64,000 nt of DNA from Prevotella sp. UBA1705 (GTDB taxonomy: Bacteria; Bacteroidota; Bacteroidia; Bacteroidales; Bacteroidaceae): assembly GCA_002317385.1 (NCBI GenBank), contig DCJH01000006.1, positions 43,789-107,788 on the forward strand, written 5' to 3'. The position numbers and the translations under genes are program-made. The notes under the pieces were generated by a model. That model had not been told where the DNA came from. It did not search any database and saw only the letters and a program-made list of their open reading frames with translations. Positions 25,235 to 34,090 of the stretch are shown here, in pieces; position 1 is the stretch's first letter, and every line of letters begins with the position of its first letter.

Positions 25235-27141
25235 TTCTTCCTGTCCTCCTTGATTAGGTTCAACAGATGCTCCACAGCCTCTTCCTCCGGGATATTCTTC
25301 TCCACGCAGACCTGTCCACGATAGAGCGACACCTTCTTGGGGCCGGCACCCACGTAGCCGTAGTCGGCATCGGCCATCTCGCCGGGACCGTTTACGATGC
25401 ATCCCATGATGCCAATCTTCAGGCCTTTCAGGTCGGCGGTGGCCTCACGGATGCGTGCTATGGTCTCGCGCAGGTCGTAGAGCGTACGCCCACAGCCCGG
25501 ACAGCTGATGTATTCTGTGCGGGTGGTGCGCAGTCGGGCGGCCTGCAGGATGCCGAACGAGGTCTCCTCGATGGCATCGTAAGAGATGTTTCCCTCGTTC
25601 ATGAGCCAGATGCCGTCGGTCAATCCGTCGATCATCAGGGCGCCCATATCGGCTGCAGCCTCCAGCTGGAACTCCTCCTTGTCGCCCAATCGGTACATCT
25701 GGGCGAAGACCACAGGGTTATTCACGCCCGCCGTCATCATCTCATGCACCAGCGCCCGCTGCTCTCCGAGACGGTTCTGATGGTTGCTTGTAGAGACTAC
25801 CACCACCTCGGGATGGGCCTTCAGGCAGGCCAGATACTCCTCGGCAGGAGTTCCAAACTGCACCACGAGGAACTTCACGGGAGCCTGAATCATCGCCACA
25901 AAGGGCATGGCCGATACCGGGAAGATGGGGAAGAGGCTTTTTCCGATAGCTTCCGACCATGCTTCGCAAATGGCAGCAGGTGCCGAACCGTCTTGCAACT
26001 CGGCGTAGAGGTTGAAGTCTACGATATATTTCTGACCCTTCTTCGGCGTCTCGGGCAACTCTGAGCCTACGTAGATGTAGTCGGCTTTGGGCTTGGCCGT
26101 CACCACCTTTACAGGAGTTTCAGCCTTGTTCTCATTCTTTTTCTCCGACATAATCACGATGGGCACATGGCGATCGCCAATGTTTCCCACCGCCGTAGTG
26201 GAGCGACGCTCTGGCTTCAACCAGTCGAAGCCCTCGTAGGCCTCACCGGGAACCATGAGGTGGCCGGCCTTCCGACCGATGTAATCCACCAAATGGCGGG
26301 CCACAGGAATCTCTGCTTCGGGTTCCTCGGAGAGCGACACGCGGATGGTGTCGCCTATGCCGTCGGCCAGAAGCGCACCGATTCCCACCGCACTCTTGAT
26401 GCGACCGTCCTCGCCTTCGCCTGCCTCGGTCACGCCGAGATGCAGCGGATAATGCATATCCTCGCGGTCCATGGTCTCCACGAGCAGCCTCATGGAGCGC
26501 ACCATCACTACCGTATTGCTGGCCTTGATGGAGATTACGACATCGGAGAACTGCTCTTTCTTGCAGATTCTAAGGAATTCCATGCAGCTCTCCACGATGC
26601 CTTCGGGCGTGTCGCCGTAGCGATTGCGGATGCGGTCGGACAGCGACCCGTGGTTCACACCGATGCGGATGGCCGTATGATGCTCCTTGCAGATGTTGAG
26701 AAAAGGCACGAAGCGCTCCTCAATCTTGCGGAGTTCCTGGGCATATTCCTCGTCGGTGTACTCCTGTTTCACAAACTTTCGGGCCGGGTCTACATAGTTG
26801 CCGGGATTCACGCGCACCTTATCGGTGAATCGTGCGGCCACGTCTGCCACATTGGGATTGAAGTGGACATCGGCCACCAGAGGTGTGGAGAATCCGTCGG
26901 CACGTATTCCGGCGTTGATATTCTCGAGGTTTTCGGCCTCACGGATGCCCTGCGTGGTGAGACGCACGAGCTCTCCTCCGGCCTTGATGATACGTTCAGA
27001 CTGCGCCACGCAGGCCTCGGTATCATTGGTATCGGTCGTGGTCATCGACTGGATGCGTATCGGCTTGTCGGCTCCCATGTCGAGAGCGCCGATATGTACG
27101 AGCGAGGACTCGCGACGACGATAGTTGAATAGATCTATCAT
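25231..27141 (-). CDS. ispG: 4-hydroxy-3-methylbut-2-en-1-yl diphosphate synthase, long form
   Basis: A 636-residue iron-sulfur enzyme converting methylerythritol cyclodiphosphate to HMBPP, the penultimate step of the MEP isoprenoid pathway. The N-terminal TIM barrel starts MIDLFNYRRRESSLVHIGAL; the C-terminal domain holds the [4Fe-4S] ligands in CPGCGRTLYDL and IMGCIVNGPGEM. The large insert between them (about residues 280-500) makes this the long, three-domain type seen in Bacteroidetes, Chlamydiae and plants, against about 370 residues in E. coli. The start at 27141 fits the conserved N-terminus; the upstream extension does not look like protein. It is 28 bases after purE and overlaps the reductase gene. 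Confidence 0.97.
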   Translation of the reverse strand: MIDLFNYRRRESSLVHIGALDMGADKPIRIQSMTTTDTNDTEACVAQSERIIKAGGELVRLTTQGIREAENLENINAGIRADGFSTPLVADVHFNPNVADVAARFTDKVRVNPGNYVDPARKFVKQEYTDEEYAQELRKIEERFVPFLNICKEHHTAIRIGVNHGSLSDRIRNRYGDTPEGIVESCMEFLRICKKEQFSDVVISIKASNTVVMVRSMRLLVETMDREDMHYPLHLGVTEAGEGEDGRIKSAVGIGALLADGIGDTIRVSLSEEPEAEIPVARHLVDYIGRKAGHLMVPGEAYEGFDWLKPERRSTTAVGNIGDRHVPIVIMSEKKNENKAETPVKVVTAKPKADYIYVGSELPETPKKGQKYIVDFNLYAELQDGSAPAAICEAWSEAIGKSLFPIFPVSAMPFVAMIQAPVKFLVVQFGTPAEEYLACLKAHPEVVVVSTSNHQNRLGEQRALVHEMMTAGVNNPVVFAQMYRLGDKEEFQLEAAADMGALMIDGLTDGIWLMNEGNISYDAIEETSFGILQAARLRTTRTEYISCPGCGRTLYDLRETIARIREATADLKGLKIGIMGCIVNGPGEMADADYGYVGAGPKKVSLYRGQVCVEKNIPEEEAVEHLLNLIKEDRKK

Positions 27142-27169
27142 AACATTGGGTTGGGGTGAATATCCCCTT

Positions 27170-27679
27170 TTAATTACACTTGTATTCGTAGTCCTTGATG
27201 GCGGCAAGTTCGGCATTTGCCTTCTCAATCTTTGAGCCGAGGCCAGCCTTCCAGGCATCAATCTTCCGGGCAATTTCATCGTCTCCGAGGGCAATCATCT
27301 CCGCGGCGAGTATCGCTGCGTTCTGCGCGCCGTTCACTCCAACGGTTGCCACGGGTATTCCTGGCGGCATCTGGATGATGCTCAGCATAGCGTCGAGACC
27401 GTCGAGCATCCCTTTGATAGGCACACCGATGACCGGCAGTGGGGTAGAAGCGGCTATCACGCCCGGTAGGGCGGCAGCCATTCCGGCAGCGGCAATAATG
27501 ACTTTGATGCCACGGCCCTTGGCATTCTTGGCGAAATTCTCTACGGCATCGGGTGTGCGATGTGCCGACAGGGCATTCACCTCAAACGGAATCTGCTGAT
27601 CGTTCAGCCACTTACAAGCTTTTTCCATGACGGGCAGATCGCTTGTCGAGCCCATGATAATACTAATAATAGGTGTCAT
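27170..27679 (-). CDS. purE: N5-carboxyaminoimidazole ribonucleotide mutase
   Basis: A 169-residue class I PurE, which rearranges N5-CAIR to CAIR in purine synthesis. The motif MGSTSDLPVMEKA forms the phosphate loop, SAHRTPD holds the catalytic histidine, and AGMAAALPGVIAASTPLPVI is the conserved glycine/alanine-rich segment. The length matches the family. It leads an operon with ispG and the aldo/keto reductase. A purK gene is not in this window, so it is encoded elsewhere. Confidence 0.97.
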   Translation of the reverse strand: MTPIISIIMGSTSDLPVMEKACKWLNDQQIPFEVNALSAHRTPDAVENFAKNAKGRGIKVIIAAAGMAAALPGVIAASTPLPVIGVPIKGMLDGLDAMLSIIQMPPGIPVATVGVNGAQNAAILAAEMIALGDDEIARKIDAWKAGLGSKIEKANAELAAIKDYEYKCN

Positions 27680-27704
27680 ATCCTTTAAAATTTTAACTTA
27701 TTTA

Positions 27705-27934
27705 CTTTGAACTTTGAGGTTTGAACATTGAACTTTATGATTTGTTCCTTTGAACATGAAGCTTTGTTCCTTTGAACTTTGAGGTTTGAACATTGAACTT
27801 TAGCCGTCCGGTGAGGGAGGCTTTCGGTTGCAAAGTTTATATTTTATAGGCAATAACGTTTATCTCGATGCTCCACTATGCGGGGAGCTGCGCTTACTTT
27901 CCTTTGAACTTTGAGGTTTGAACATTGAACTTTA
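27705..27934. repeat. Three direct copies of a 33-bp repeat
   Basis: CTTTGAACTTTGAGGTTTGA followed by ACATTGAACTTTA is present at 27705-27737, 27770-27802 and 27902-27934 with no differences. Between the first two is a degenerate partial copy (TTTGAACATGAAG). The block fills the spacer upstream of purE and downstream of the PAP2-like gene. Confidence 0.9.
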
Positions 27935-28029
27935 GCCATGCGGCGTGGGCACTTTCAACCTCCGAGCATACTTACATCCCCTCCTTTGGAGGGGTATGGG
28001 GAGGTTATAGTGGCCTTGGGAAGGGCAGG

Positions 28030-28641
28030 CTATATGATCATCCAAAAACCTGCTACCATGCCCACGAGGAAGCCGGCGACCACCTGTGTGAGCGTATGCT
28101 GGCGCAGAATCATGCGACTCGACCCCACCATGCCGGCGATGATGAGGATGATGCAGAACCACCACATAGGGTTAAAGGCAAACAACATGGAGAAGGCCAG
28201 TAGCGCTCCCTCGAAGCCGCCGATAGCCGCCGTGTGGGTAGAAATCTTCCACCACACGTTGATGATGGCGCAAACCACCTGGATGAGGAGCGCTGCCACG
28301 AGGATATTGGCCATGAACTGCGGGATGCGCATCACGGTCATGAGGTAGTAACAGCCGAAATAGCAGAGTATAGCAATGATATATGGCACCATGCGCCGCT
28401 CCTTCTGACCAATCTCCAACGTAGACCAGCCCTGATAACGGCGGTATCCATGGATGAGCAGGGTAGGGAGAAGGATGGTGAACAGGTAGACCATGGTGAG
28501 CACCATGAGCTTGTATTGCCATGGCATGAGGCTCATGTAGCTGAAGATGAACAGGGCGATGAGCCCCACGAGAGGCAGGTAGAACGGCGTGAAGAGCATG
28601 CTCATCACCCGCGCTGCCAGTATAATGTTCTTTTCTTTCAT
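28030..28641 (-). CDS. PAP2-like membrane phosphatase family protein
   Basis: A 203-residue polytopic membrane protein with about six helices. The C-terminal stretch SSRMILRQHTLTQVVAGFLVG resembles the third motif of type 2 phosphatidic acid phosphatases (SR-x5-H-x3-D), but Gln replaces the Asp. The second motif, usually PSGH, is represented by IGGFEGALLAF. The protein may therefore act on polyprenyl or phospholipid phosphates with altered chemistry, or be inactive. It is last in a three-gene unit behind rpoN, 23 bases away. The start MKEKNIILAARV at 28641 is preferred over a much longer frame that runs into rpoN. Confidence 0.75.
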   Translation of the reverse strand: MKEKNIILAARVMSMLFTPFYLPLVGLIALFIFSYMSLMPWQYKLMVLTMVYLFTILLPTLLIHGYRRYQGWSTLEIGQKERRMVPYIIAILCYFGCYYLMTVMRIPQFMANILVAALLIQVVCAIINVWWKISTHTAAIGGFEGALLAFSMLFAFNPMWWFCIILIIAGMVGSSRMILRQHTLTQVVAGFLVGMVAGFWMII

Positions 28642-28664
28642 ATTCGGTGCATCTGCAATGCGTA

Positions 28665-30182
28665 TTATCCTTTTCTCAATCGGGCTACCGGAATGCCCAG
28701 CTGCTCGCGGTATTTGGCTATGGTGCGGCGGGCGATGGGGTAGCCGAGGCGCTTCATCTCGGCGGCGAGGGCATCGTCGCTGAGCGGCTTGCCCTTGGCT
28801 TCCTGACCGATAAGTTCCTTGAGCGCCAGCTTGATCTTGCGCGTAGACATCTCCTCGCCGTCCTTGGTCACATAGCTGTCGGTAAAGAAGAATCGCAACG
28901 GGAAGGTGCCCCAGCGAGTCTGCGCATACTTCACGTTGCTCACGCGCGATATGGTCGATATGTCGAGCCCGGTCTTCTCGGCAATGTCTTTCAGGATCAT
29001 GGGACGCAGATCGGCCTCGTCTCCGTCCTGGAAAAACTTCTTCTGCCACTGGATGATGGCCTTCATCGTGACGTAGAGCGTATGGCGGCGCTGCTTCACG
29101 GCCTCGATATAGCCCTGTGCCTTCTCCACCTTCTCCTTGGCATAGAGCAGGGCTTCCTTCTCCTGCCGGTTCATCTGGTGGCGGTTGGTCTTATAGGTGT
29201 TGACCATATCGGTAAACGACGGCGACACCTTCAGCTCGGGAATGCGGCCGCGGTTGATGCTGAACGTCACGTTGCCTGCATCGTCTGTGTCGACCACAAA
29301 GTCGGGCGTTATCTGCTGCGTGTTCCTGCCGAGGGTCTCGCCGAGTGCTGCTCCGGGCTTGGGATTGAGCTTGCGCAACTCCTGCTGTACGATGGAGGCC
29401 TGCTCATCGGTGAGTTGCAGCGCCACGGCTATCTTGTCCCAATGCTTCTTGGTGAACTCTTCGAAGTGGTCTTCAATCACCTCTTGCATCAGTTCCTTGA
29501 GCCTTCCGTCGGGCCTCCGCTCTATCTGGAGGAGCAGACACTCCTGCAACGACCGTGCGCCGATGCCCGCGGGGTCGAAGCCCTGCAGCTTGCGGAGCAC
29601 GCGCTCGATATCCTTTTCCTCTACGTCAATATTGTGATACACAGCCAGTTCGTCGGCAATGTCGTCGAGATTCTTGCGCAGCAGTCCGTCGTTGTCGAGC
29701 GATCCGATGATATATTCCATCACATCCTGCTCCTGCTCGGTGAGTTCAAGCACCCCCATCTGCTCCTTGATCTTGTCGTAGAACGATGTGGTGTCGCCCC
29801 ATACTATCTCTTCATAGTCGGCGTCGGGGTTGCTCTGCGTGCCCATGCGCACGTCGGGCGAGGGCAGTTCGTCGTCGCTTCCCAGACTCTCTAAGGCGTT
29901 GTCGAGCGCCTCCTCGCGCTCCTCACGCTCGGTTTTCTCCTCAAACAGTTCCTCCTCACCCTCGCCACTGCTGTCGCTCTCGTCGCTCGTCATGCCGTCG
30001 GCCGTGTCGAAATCGTCGCGCGTCTCCTCCAGAGCGGGGTTGTCGTCGAGCTCCGTGAGCACATTCTCCTCCAGTTCTGCCAATGGCATCTCCAGCAACT
30101 TCACCTGCAACATCTGCTGTTGCGAGAGGCGCTGTTGCTGCACTTGCTGTTGGGTCTGGGTCTGAATGAGTTTCTGTGGCAT
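28665..30182 (-). CDS. rpoN: RNA polymerase sigma-54 factor
   Basis: A 505-residue sigma-54. The glutamine-rich region I (MPQKLIQTQTQQQVQQQRL) contacts activators and the -12 element, an acidic region II follows (about 60-120), then the core-binding and helix-turn-helix segments. The RpoN box ARRTIAKYRE at about 484-493 reads the -24 element. It is complete and ordinary. Sigma-54 needs AAA+ activators, and none is encoded in this window. It sits between an uncharacterised gene (24 bases upstream) and a PAP2-like gene. Confidence 0.98.
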   Translation of the reverse strand: MPQKLIQTQTQQQVQQQRLSQQQMLQVKLLEMPLAELEENVLTELDDNPALEETRDDFDTADGMTSDESDSSGEGEEELFEEKTEREEREEALDNALESLGSDDELPSPDVRMGTQSNPDADYEEIVWGDTTSFYDKIKEQMGVLELTEQEQDVMEYIIGSLDNDGLLRKNLDDIADELAVYHNIDVEEKDIERVLRKLQGFDPAGIGARSLQECLLLQIERRPDGRLKELMQEVIEDHFEEFTKKHWDKIAVALQLTDEQASIVQQELRKLNPKPGAALGETLGRNTQQITPDFVVDTDDAGNVTFSINRGRIPELKVSPSFTDMVNTYKTNRHQMNRQEKEALLYAKEKVEKAQGYIEAVKQRRHTLYVTMKAIIQWQKKFFQDGDEADLRPMILKDIAEKTGLDISTISRVSNVKYAQTRWGTFPLRFFFTDSYVTKDGEEMSTRKIKLALKELIGQEAKGKPLSDDALAAEMKRLGYPIARRTIAKYREQLGIPVARLRKG

Positions 30183-30206
30183 GGCTTGGGTGGCCCCGCG
30201 GGGGCG

Positions 30207-30863
30207 TTATTTCCAGTAGGCTTTGAGCTGGGCGGCCAGTGCAGAGAGCTTCTCGGGCGGTTCGTTACCAAACCGTTTCCATATCTGCATGCACGGCGTG
30301 AGCAGCGGGTGAATCATAATGTCTTCGTGGGAGAGTAGGGGGTCGCAGAATCGGAACACCTCCATCACGTCGGTCACCTCCTCGGGCGTGGAGCGGATGC
30401 GGCGGGCGAGCTCCACCACCTCGGGCGTCTCCTTGACCATGGTGTCGGGCACGAGCCTGAAATAGAGGTCGAGCATCATGATGAGCTTGGCAGGCGTGAG
30501 CGGGTCTTCGCCCTCGGCTCCGGGCACAGGCTTAAAGTCTCGCTCCCACGACTCGTTGACTTCCACCCCGGCGTAGAACTCGTCGGAGTTGCCAAACCCG
30601 CTCATCTCCCGGAGCAGTCGCACGGCGCGCGAGAGTTTCTTGGGCCGTGTTGCATATTTCTCCCACAGCTGTTGGATGCGCGGCGTGTCGAGTTGGCGTA
30701 GCCTGAACATCTGCCGATAGAGATAGTCGGGGGCGATGTGCAGTTCCAGCGCGAGGTCTACGAGGCCGCGGCTGTACAGAGGCTTCACGCCCTGCGGCCG
30801 TTTCAGATAGAGTTGCATGAGGAGCAGCCAGTATTCATCATGCCATAACGTCTGTTTTGCCAT
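30207..30863 (-). CDS. Conserved hypothetical protein upstream of rpoN
   Basis: A 218-residue soluble protein, mostly helical, with no signal peptide or membrane segment. The N-terminal HDEYWLLLMQLYLKRPQGVK and LALELHIAPDYLYRQMFRLR, followed by a basic stretch (ATRPKKLSRAVRLLREM), look like a winged-helix or helix-turn-helix fold. The acidic middle has a segment rich in Pro and Glu (VPGAEGEDPLTPAK). I do not recognise a named family. It is first in the operon with rpoN, behind a good promoter, so a link with transcription is the natural guess. Confidence 0.8.
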   Translation of the reverse strand: MAKQTLWHDEYWLLLMQLYLKRPQGVKPLYSRGLVDLALELHIAPDYLYRQMFRLRQLDTPRIQQLWEKYATRPKKLSRAVRLLREMSGFGNSDEFYAGVEVNESWERDFKPVPGAEGEDPLTPAKLIMMLDLYFRLVPDTMVKETPEVVELARRIRSTPEEVTDVMEVFRFCDPLLSHEDIMIHPLLTPCMQIWKRFGNEPPEKLSALAAQLKAYWK

Positions 30864-30925
30864 AACGATTTTCTTCTGAGGTTATACCCTTTTTGGAGCC
30901 TTTCAGCGTGTGGGATTATCTTCTG

Positions 30926-30957
30926 CAAATATACACTTTTATGCGATAACCGCCAAA
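30926..30957 (-). promoter_or_regulatory. Promoter of the rpoN operon
   Basis: On the minus strand TTTG (30957-30954), 20 bases, TATATTTG (30933-30926), an exact match to the Bacteroidetes housekeeping pattern. The leader is about 55-60 bases. Confidence 0.8.
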
Positions 30958-31200
30958 ACATTGCCATGATTTGTGCTGGGGGCATGGAAATAAGTTTGTC
31001 GCTCCGCCTCCGTCCCTGCCTCGCTGTTCCCCATTCCCCTCGCCATTCTCGGATGGTTTGCTCGCGTTTCTGCTGTGGATGATACGAAAACTACAAATAA
31101 AATTTATCTTCTTGTGCTCGCAGCTTCGGCTTCTTAACCACAGATTTCACGAATCTCACAGATGATTTAGATATTATATGTAGCTATCAACCATTTTTTG

Positions 31201-31655
31201 GAACCACTGATTCCACTGATTTCACGGATATTGGGTGGTGTCGCCACACCACTGATACCACGGAGCCGCAAGCGGCTTCGGATTTCACGGATGATGGACG
31301 GGACAGAAACCAGTGAAGGCTGGGGCAGAAACCAGTGAAGGCTGGGGCAGAAACCAATGAAGGACGAGGCAGAAACCTGTGATGGACGGGGCAGAAACCA
31401 GTGAAGGCTGGGCAGAAACCAGTGAAGGCTGGAGCAGATACCAGTTATGATTGTGGCAGGAACCGTTTGTTCGCCATAACGCTTGGCGTTGCATTTTAGC
31501 CTTTCTTTCCAATCTCCTTACCTAATAACCCGCCCCTCACGTCCATCATCTGTACCATCCGTTACTCGCGAGAGCGAGTCTGTGAAACCCGTGGTGATGG
31601 GCCACCCACGCGCCAGCCATCTGTGAAATCCGTGTCATCCGTGGTTTCATAAGAC
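31201..31655 (+). repeat. Complex intergenic repeat, copy 1 (with tandem expansion)
   Basis: About 450 bp. In order it holds ATTGGGTGGTGTCGCC, CCACGGAGCCGCAAGCGGCT, an expanded tandem block (31304-31470), TAACGCTTGGCGTTGCATTT, CCGTTACTCGCGAGAGCGAG, and CCACGCGCCAGCCATCTGTG. The same blocks, in reverse order and complemented, lie at 36105-36425. No gene is encoded. Confidence 0.88.
31304..31470. repeat. 22-bp tandem repeat, about eight units
   Basis: Units beginning CAGAAACCAGTGAAGGCTGG start at 31304, 31326, 31348, 31370, 31392, 31413, 31435 and, more degenerately, 31457. The period is 22, with one of 21. The other copy of the surrounding element (36105-36425) has only about two such units. 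Confidence 0.9.
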
Positions 31656-31930
31656 AAGGAATCCCCGTACTGAAGGCCTATATTATCTGTGAAATCCGTG
31701 CCATTCGTGGTTTCATACAACAGAAATACGTCACGAACAGAATTGAAATCGAAGGAGGAATCAGAAAATTTCGTGGAGTCAAAGGACCTTGGTTTTTTGG
31801 CCTTTATTAGCTATTCTCAAGGTTGGCAGACTAAAGGGAATACAATAAAAGGGCAAGGAAGCCAGAGGTTATCGGCTTCCTTGCCCTACGAATTCCTATG
31901 AGGGAGAGGGGGTGGGAGAGGGAGAAGAGG
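31656..31930. other. Intergenic tail of the repeat region, no gene seen
   Basis: It contains two more ATCCGTGTCATCCGTGG-like words and the inverted word GGGCAAGGAAGCC ... GGCTTCCTTGCCC (31850-31884), a 13-bp hairpin near the end of the peptidase gene (stop at 31931) that may help to terminate it. Confidence 0.6.
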
Positions 31931-34039
31931 CTACTCGTAGATGCCCCTCTGCACCATTTTATGGCTGTCCCACGGTGCGGGGGCACCACCGAGATACTGG
32001 TGGAACCACTCCAAATGGGCATTATAATATAGTGGCATCGACCTCAAACCACTGGGCCAATGGCCGTCGTTGTCGAAGATGATGAGGCGGGAAGGTATGC
32101 CGAGCGTCTGCAGCGTGGTGAAATATTGCAGGCTCTGGTTGTAGCTCACTCGGTAATCGCGCTCTCCGGTGATGATGAGCGTGGGCGTGGCGAAGTTCTT
32201 CACATACTCCGACGGACTCCACTTCTTATACAACGGCGAGTTCCAGGGCTGGCCCTCGAGCTCGAAATTGGGGAACCAGAGCTCCTCGGTGGTGCCCCAT
32301 TTGGAGCTGAGGTCGAAGATTCCCATCATCGATACGAAGCACTTGAAGCGCTTGGTCTGGCCCTGCAGCCAGTTCATGAAATAGCCGCCGTAGCTCCATC
32401 CCATAGCGCCCATGCGCGTGGAGTCTACATACGACAGCTGCGCGAGGGCGTCGGTCACCTTCATCACGTCCTCATACGGCCGGCCTCCCCATGATCCACT
32501 GATGCCGCGGCAGAACTTCTGACCATAGCCTGTGGACCCGTGGGGGTTAGGATAGGCCACCACATAGCCTGCGGCGGGGTAGACCTGCCAGTCGGCGCGA
32601 TAGCTGTCCATCCACTGCATCTGCGGTCCTCCGTGCACGTTGATGACGAGCGGATACTTCTTCGAGGGGTCGAAGCCATGAGGTTTCACGATGAACACCT
32701 CCACGGGGTCGCCGTCGGCGCCAGTCACCCACATCGCCTCCGACGGGCGGAAGTCTACCGCAGCCAGTAGGCTGTCGTTGAGATGGGTAATTTGCTCCTC
32801 CTTCATAACTTTCTGGCGAGGCTTTCCAGCCGCGAGGCTCCGGTTGGTCTTATAGAGCTCGCTGGGCTTGCCCGTCGAGGAATAGGTATAATAGAAGTTG
32901 CCCATGGGGTCGAAATCGAAGCTCGAAATGGCACGATCGGCAATGACCTTGGCTATCTCGCCGTCGGCCAGTCTCACCTGATAGAGTGGCTGATAGCCCT
33001 TCTCCTGTCCGAGGAAGAAGATGCTCTTGGAGTCGGGCGCCCACTTATAGTCTTCCACCCAATTGTCGAACGACTCGGTGAGCACACGCTTCTGGCCCGT
33101 CTTCCGGTCGTAGAGACCGAGTACGAATCGGTCGCTCTCATAGCTCGGAACGCGCTGGAAACGGTAGGCTATATAGCGTCCGTCGGGGCTGTACTGCGGG
33201 CTGCCGTCCCATGCCTTGTTCTCCGATGTGATGTTGCGAGCCTCTCCTCCGCTGACGGGCACTATCCAGAGGTCGCAGTTGGTCGATGCCTCGGGATGGT
33301 CGTCGTGGTTGCTCAGATAGCATATTTCCTTGGAATCGGGCGAGAACACGAATCCCGTGGGACCGCTCGGAGAGAATACCGGGCTATGGAAAGCGCCGGG
33401 CGTGACATCGGTATAGGTCTTGGTGGTGAGGTTGTAGACTATGATATGCCAGTATTTGCCATCGGCATACTCCGTCCAGTGGCGCACGAAGAGCTTGTCG
33501 GAGATATGTGCCTGTATGGGGTTCTTGGCCTTGCGGTCGTAGGCTTCCTTGTTGGCCTTGCCGTCGGCACCACCTATTTCGGGCAGCACTTCGGCTGCAA
33601 AGGCAATGAGATTGCCGTCGGGCGACACGGTTGCGGCCTGCACGCCGAGGGCGTAGTCGGTGATTTTCTCCGTGCGGCCGTTCCCATACTTGTAGAGTTG
33701 GGTAGTACCGTCGGCATAAGAAAGGTAGTAGAGGCTTTTGCCATCCTGCGACCAAGCGGGCGAGAAACTCTTGTTGTCGGTCGTAATCTGGCGCGGTTCG
33801 CCCAGCTTGATGCCTTTCTTGCCCAAAGACATCGGTGTTCTCACCACGATGTTGCTATACGACTTCTGTGCTTTGAGATCCTGACGGCTCATGCCGTAGG
33901 CGAGAGCGCCGTCGCGGGAGACGGCAGGAGACGATGCGCTCTTGATGCGGTAGACATCCTCCACCGTATAGGCGCGCTTCTGAGCCATAGCGGGCAACAT
34001 GGCGAGCATGGCTAAAGAGAAAATCAATGTCTTTTTCAT
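31931..34039 (-). CDS. S9-family prolyl oligopeptidase, DPP5-like
   Basis: A 702-residue secreted serine peptidase that would take dipeptides off the N-termini of peptides in the periplasm. Residues 1-20 form a signal peptide (ending PAMA), followed by a beta-propeller (about 25-420) with WSQDGKSLYYLSYADG and SPDGRYIAYRF blades, then the alpha/beta hydrolase domain. The triad is Ser549 in GWSYGGYF, Asp628 in GERDYRV and His660 in DNDGHWP. The length and layout fit the DPP5/S9C group known from Porphyromonas. The start at 34039 is supported by the signal peptide and a promoter at 34060-34090. It stands between inverted repeats. Confidence 0.93.
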   Translation of the reverse strand: MKKTLIFSLAMLAMLPAMAQKRAYTVEDVYRIKSASSPAVSRDGALAYGMSRQDLKAQKSYSNIVVRTPMSLGKKGIKLGEPRQITTDNKSFSPAWSQDGKSLYYLSYADGTTQLYKYGNGRTEKITDYALGVQAATVSPDGNLIAFAAEVLPEIGGADGKANKEAYDRKAKNPIQAHISDKLFVRHWTEYADGKYWHIIVYNLTTKTYTDVTPGAFHSPVFSPSGPTGFVFSPDSKEICYLSNHDDHPEASTNCDLWIVPVSGGEARNITSENKAWDGSPQYSPDGRYIAYRFQRVPSYESDRFVLGLYDRKTGQKRVLTESFDNWVEDYKWAPDSKSIFFLGQEKGYQPLYQVRLADGEIAKVIADRAISSFDFDPMGNFYYTYSSTGKPSELYKTNRSLAAGKPRQKVMKEEQITHLNDSLLAAVDFRPSEAMWVTGADGDPVEVFIVKPHGFDPSKKYPLVINVHGGPQMQWMDSYRADWQVYPAAGYVVAYPNPHGSTGYGQKFCRGISGSWGGRPYEDVMKVTDALAQLSYVDSTRMGAMGWSYGGYFMNWLQGQTKRFKCFVSMMGIFDLSSKWGTTEELWFPNFELEGQPWNSPLYKKWSPSEYVKNFATPTLIITGERDYRVSYNQSLQYFTTLQTLGIPSRLIIFDNDGHWPSGLRSMPLYYNAHLEWFHQYLGGAPAPWDSHKMVQRGIYE

Positions 34040-34059
34040 TGTGATAGAATTAATGGTTA

Positions 34060-34090
34060 CAAAGATATGTTTTTTTCCATCTTTCACCAA
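34060..34090 (-). promoter_or_regulatory. Promoter of the S9 peptidase gene
   Basis: On the minus strand TTG (34090-34088), 20 bases, TATCTTTG (34067-34060). The -7 box matches TAnnTTTG exactly, and the start codon is 20 bases further on. Confidence 0.7.

Noticed and set aside
27142..27294. N-terminal extension of ispG
   Set aside because: The added residues overlap purE and the short spacer, and the conserved IspG start is MIDLFNYRRR at 27141.
28642..29049. N-terminal extension of the PAP2-like gene into rpoN
   Set aside because: It would overlap rpoN by nearly 400 bases and has a basic, low-complexity composition; the membrane protein begins at MKEKN.
31304..31470. CRISPR array of short repeats
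   Set aside because: The 22-bp units abut with no spacers, so it is a simple tandem repeat.
31285..31512. Small open frame with PSLVSAPSIT-type repeats
   Set aside because: It is the 22-bp tandem block read in one frame, inside a non-coding dispersed repeat.
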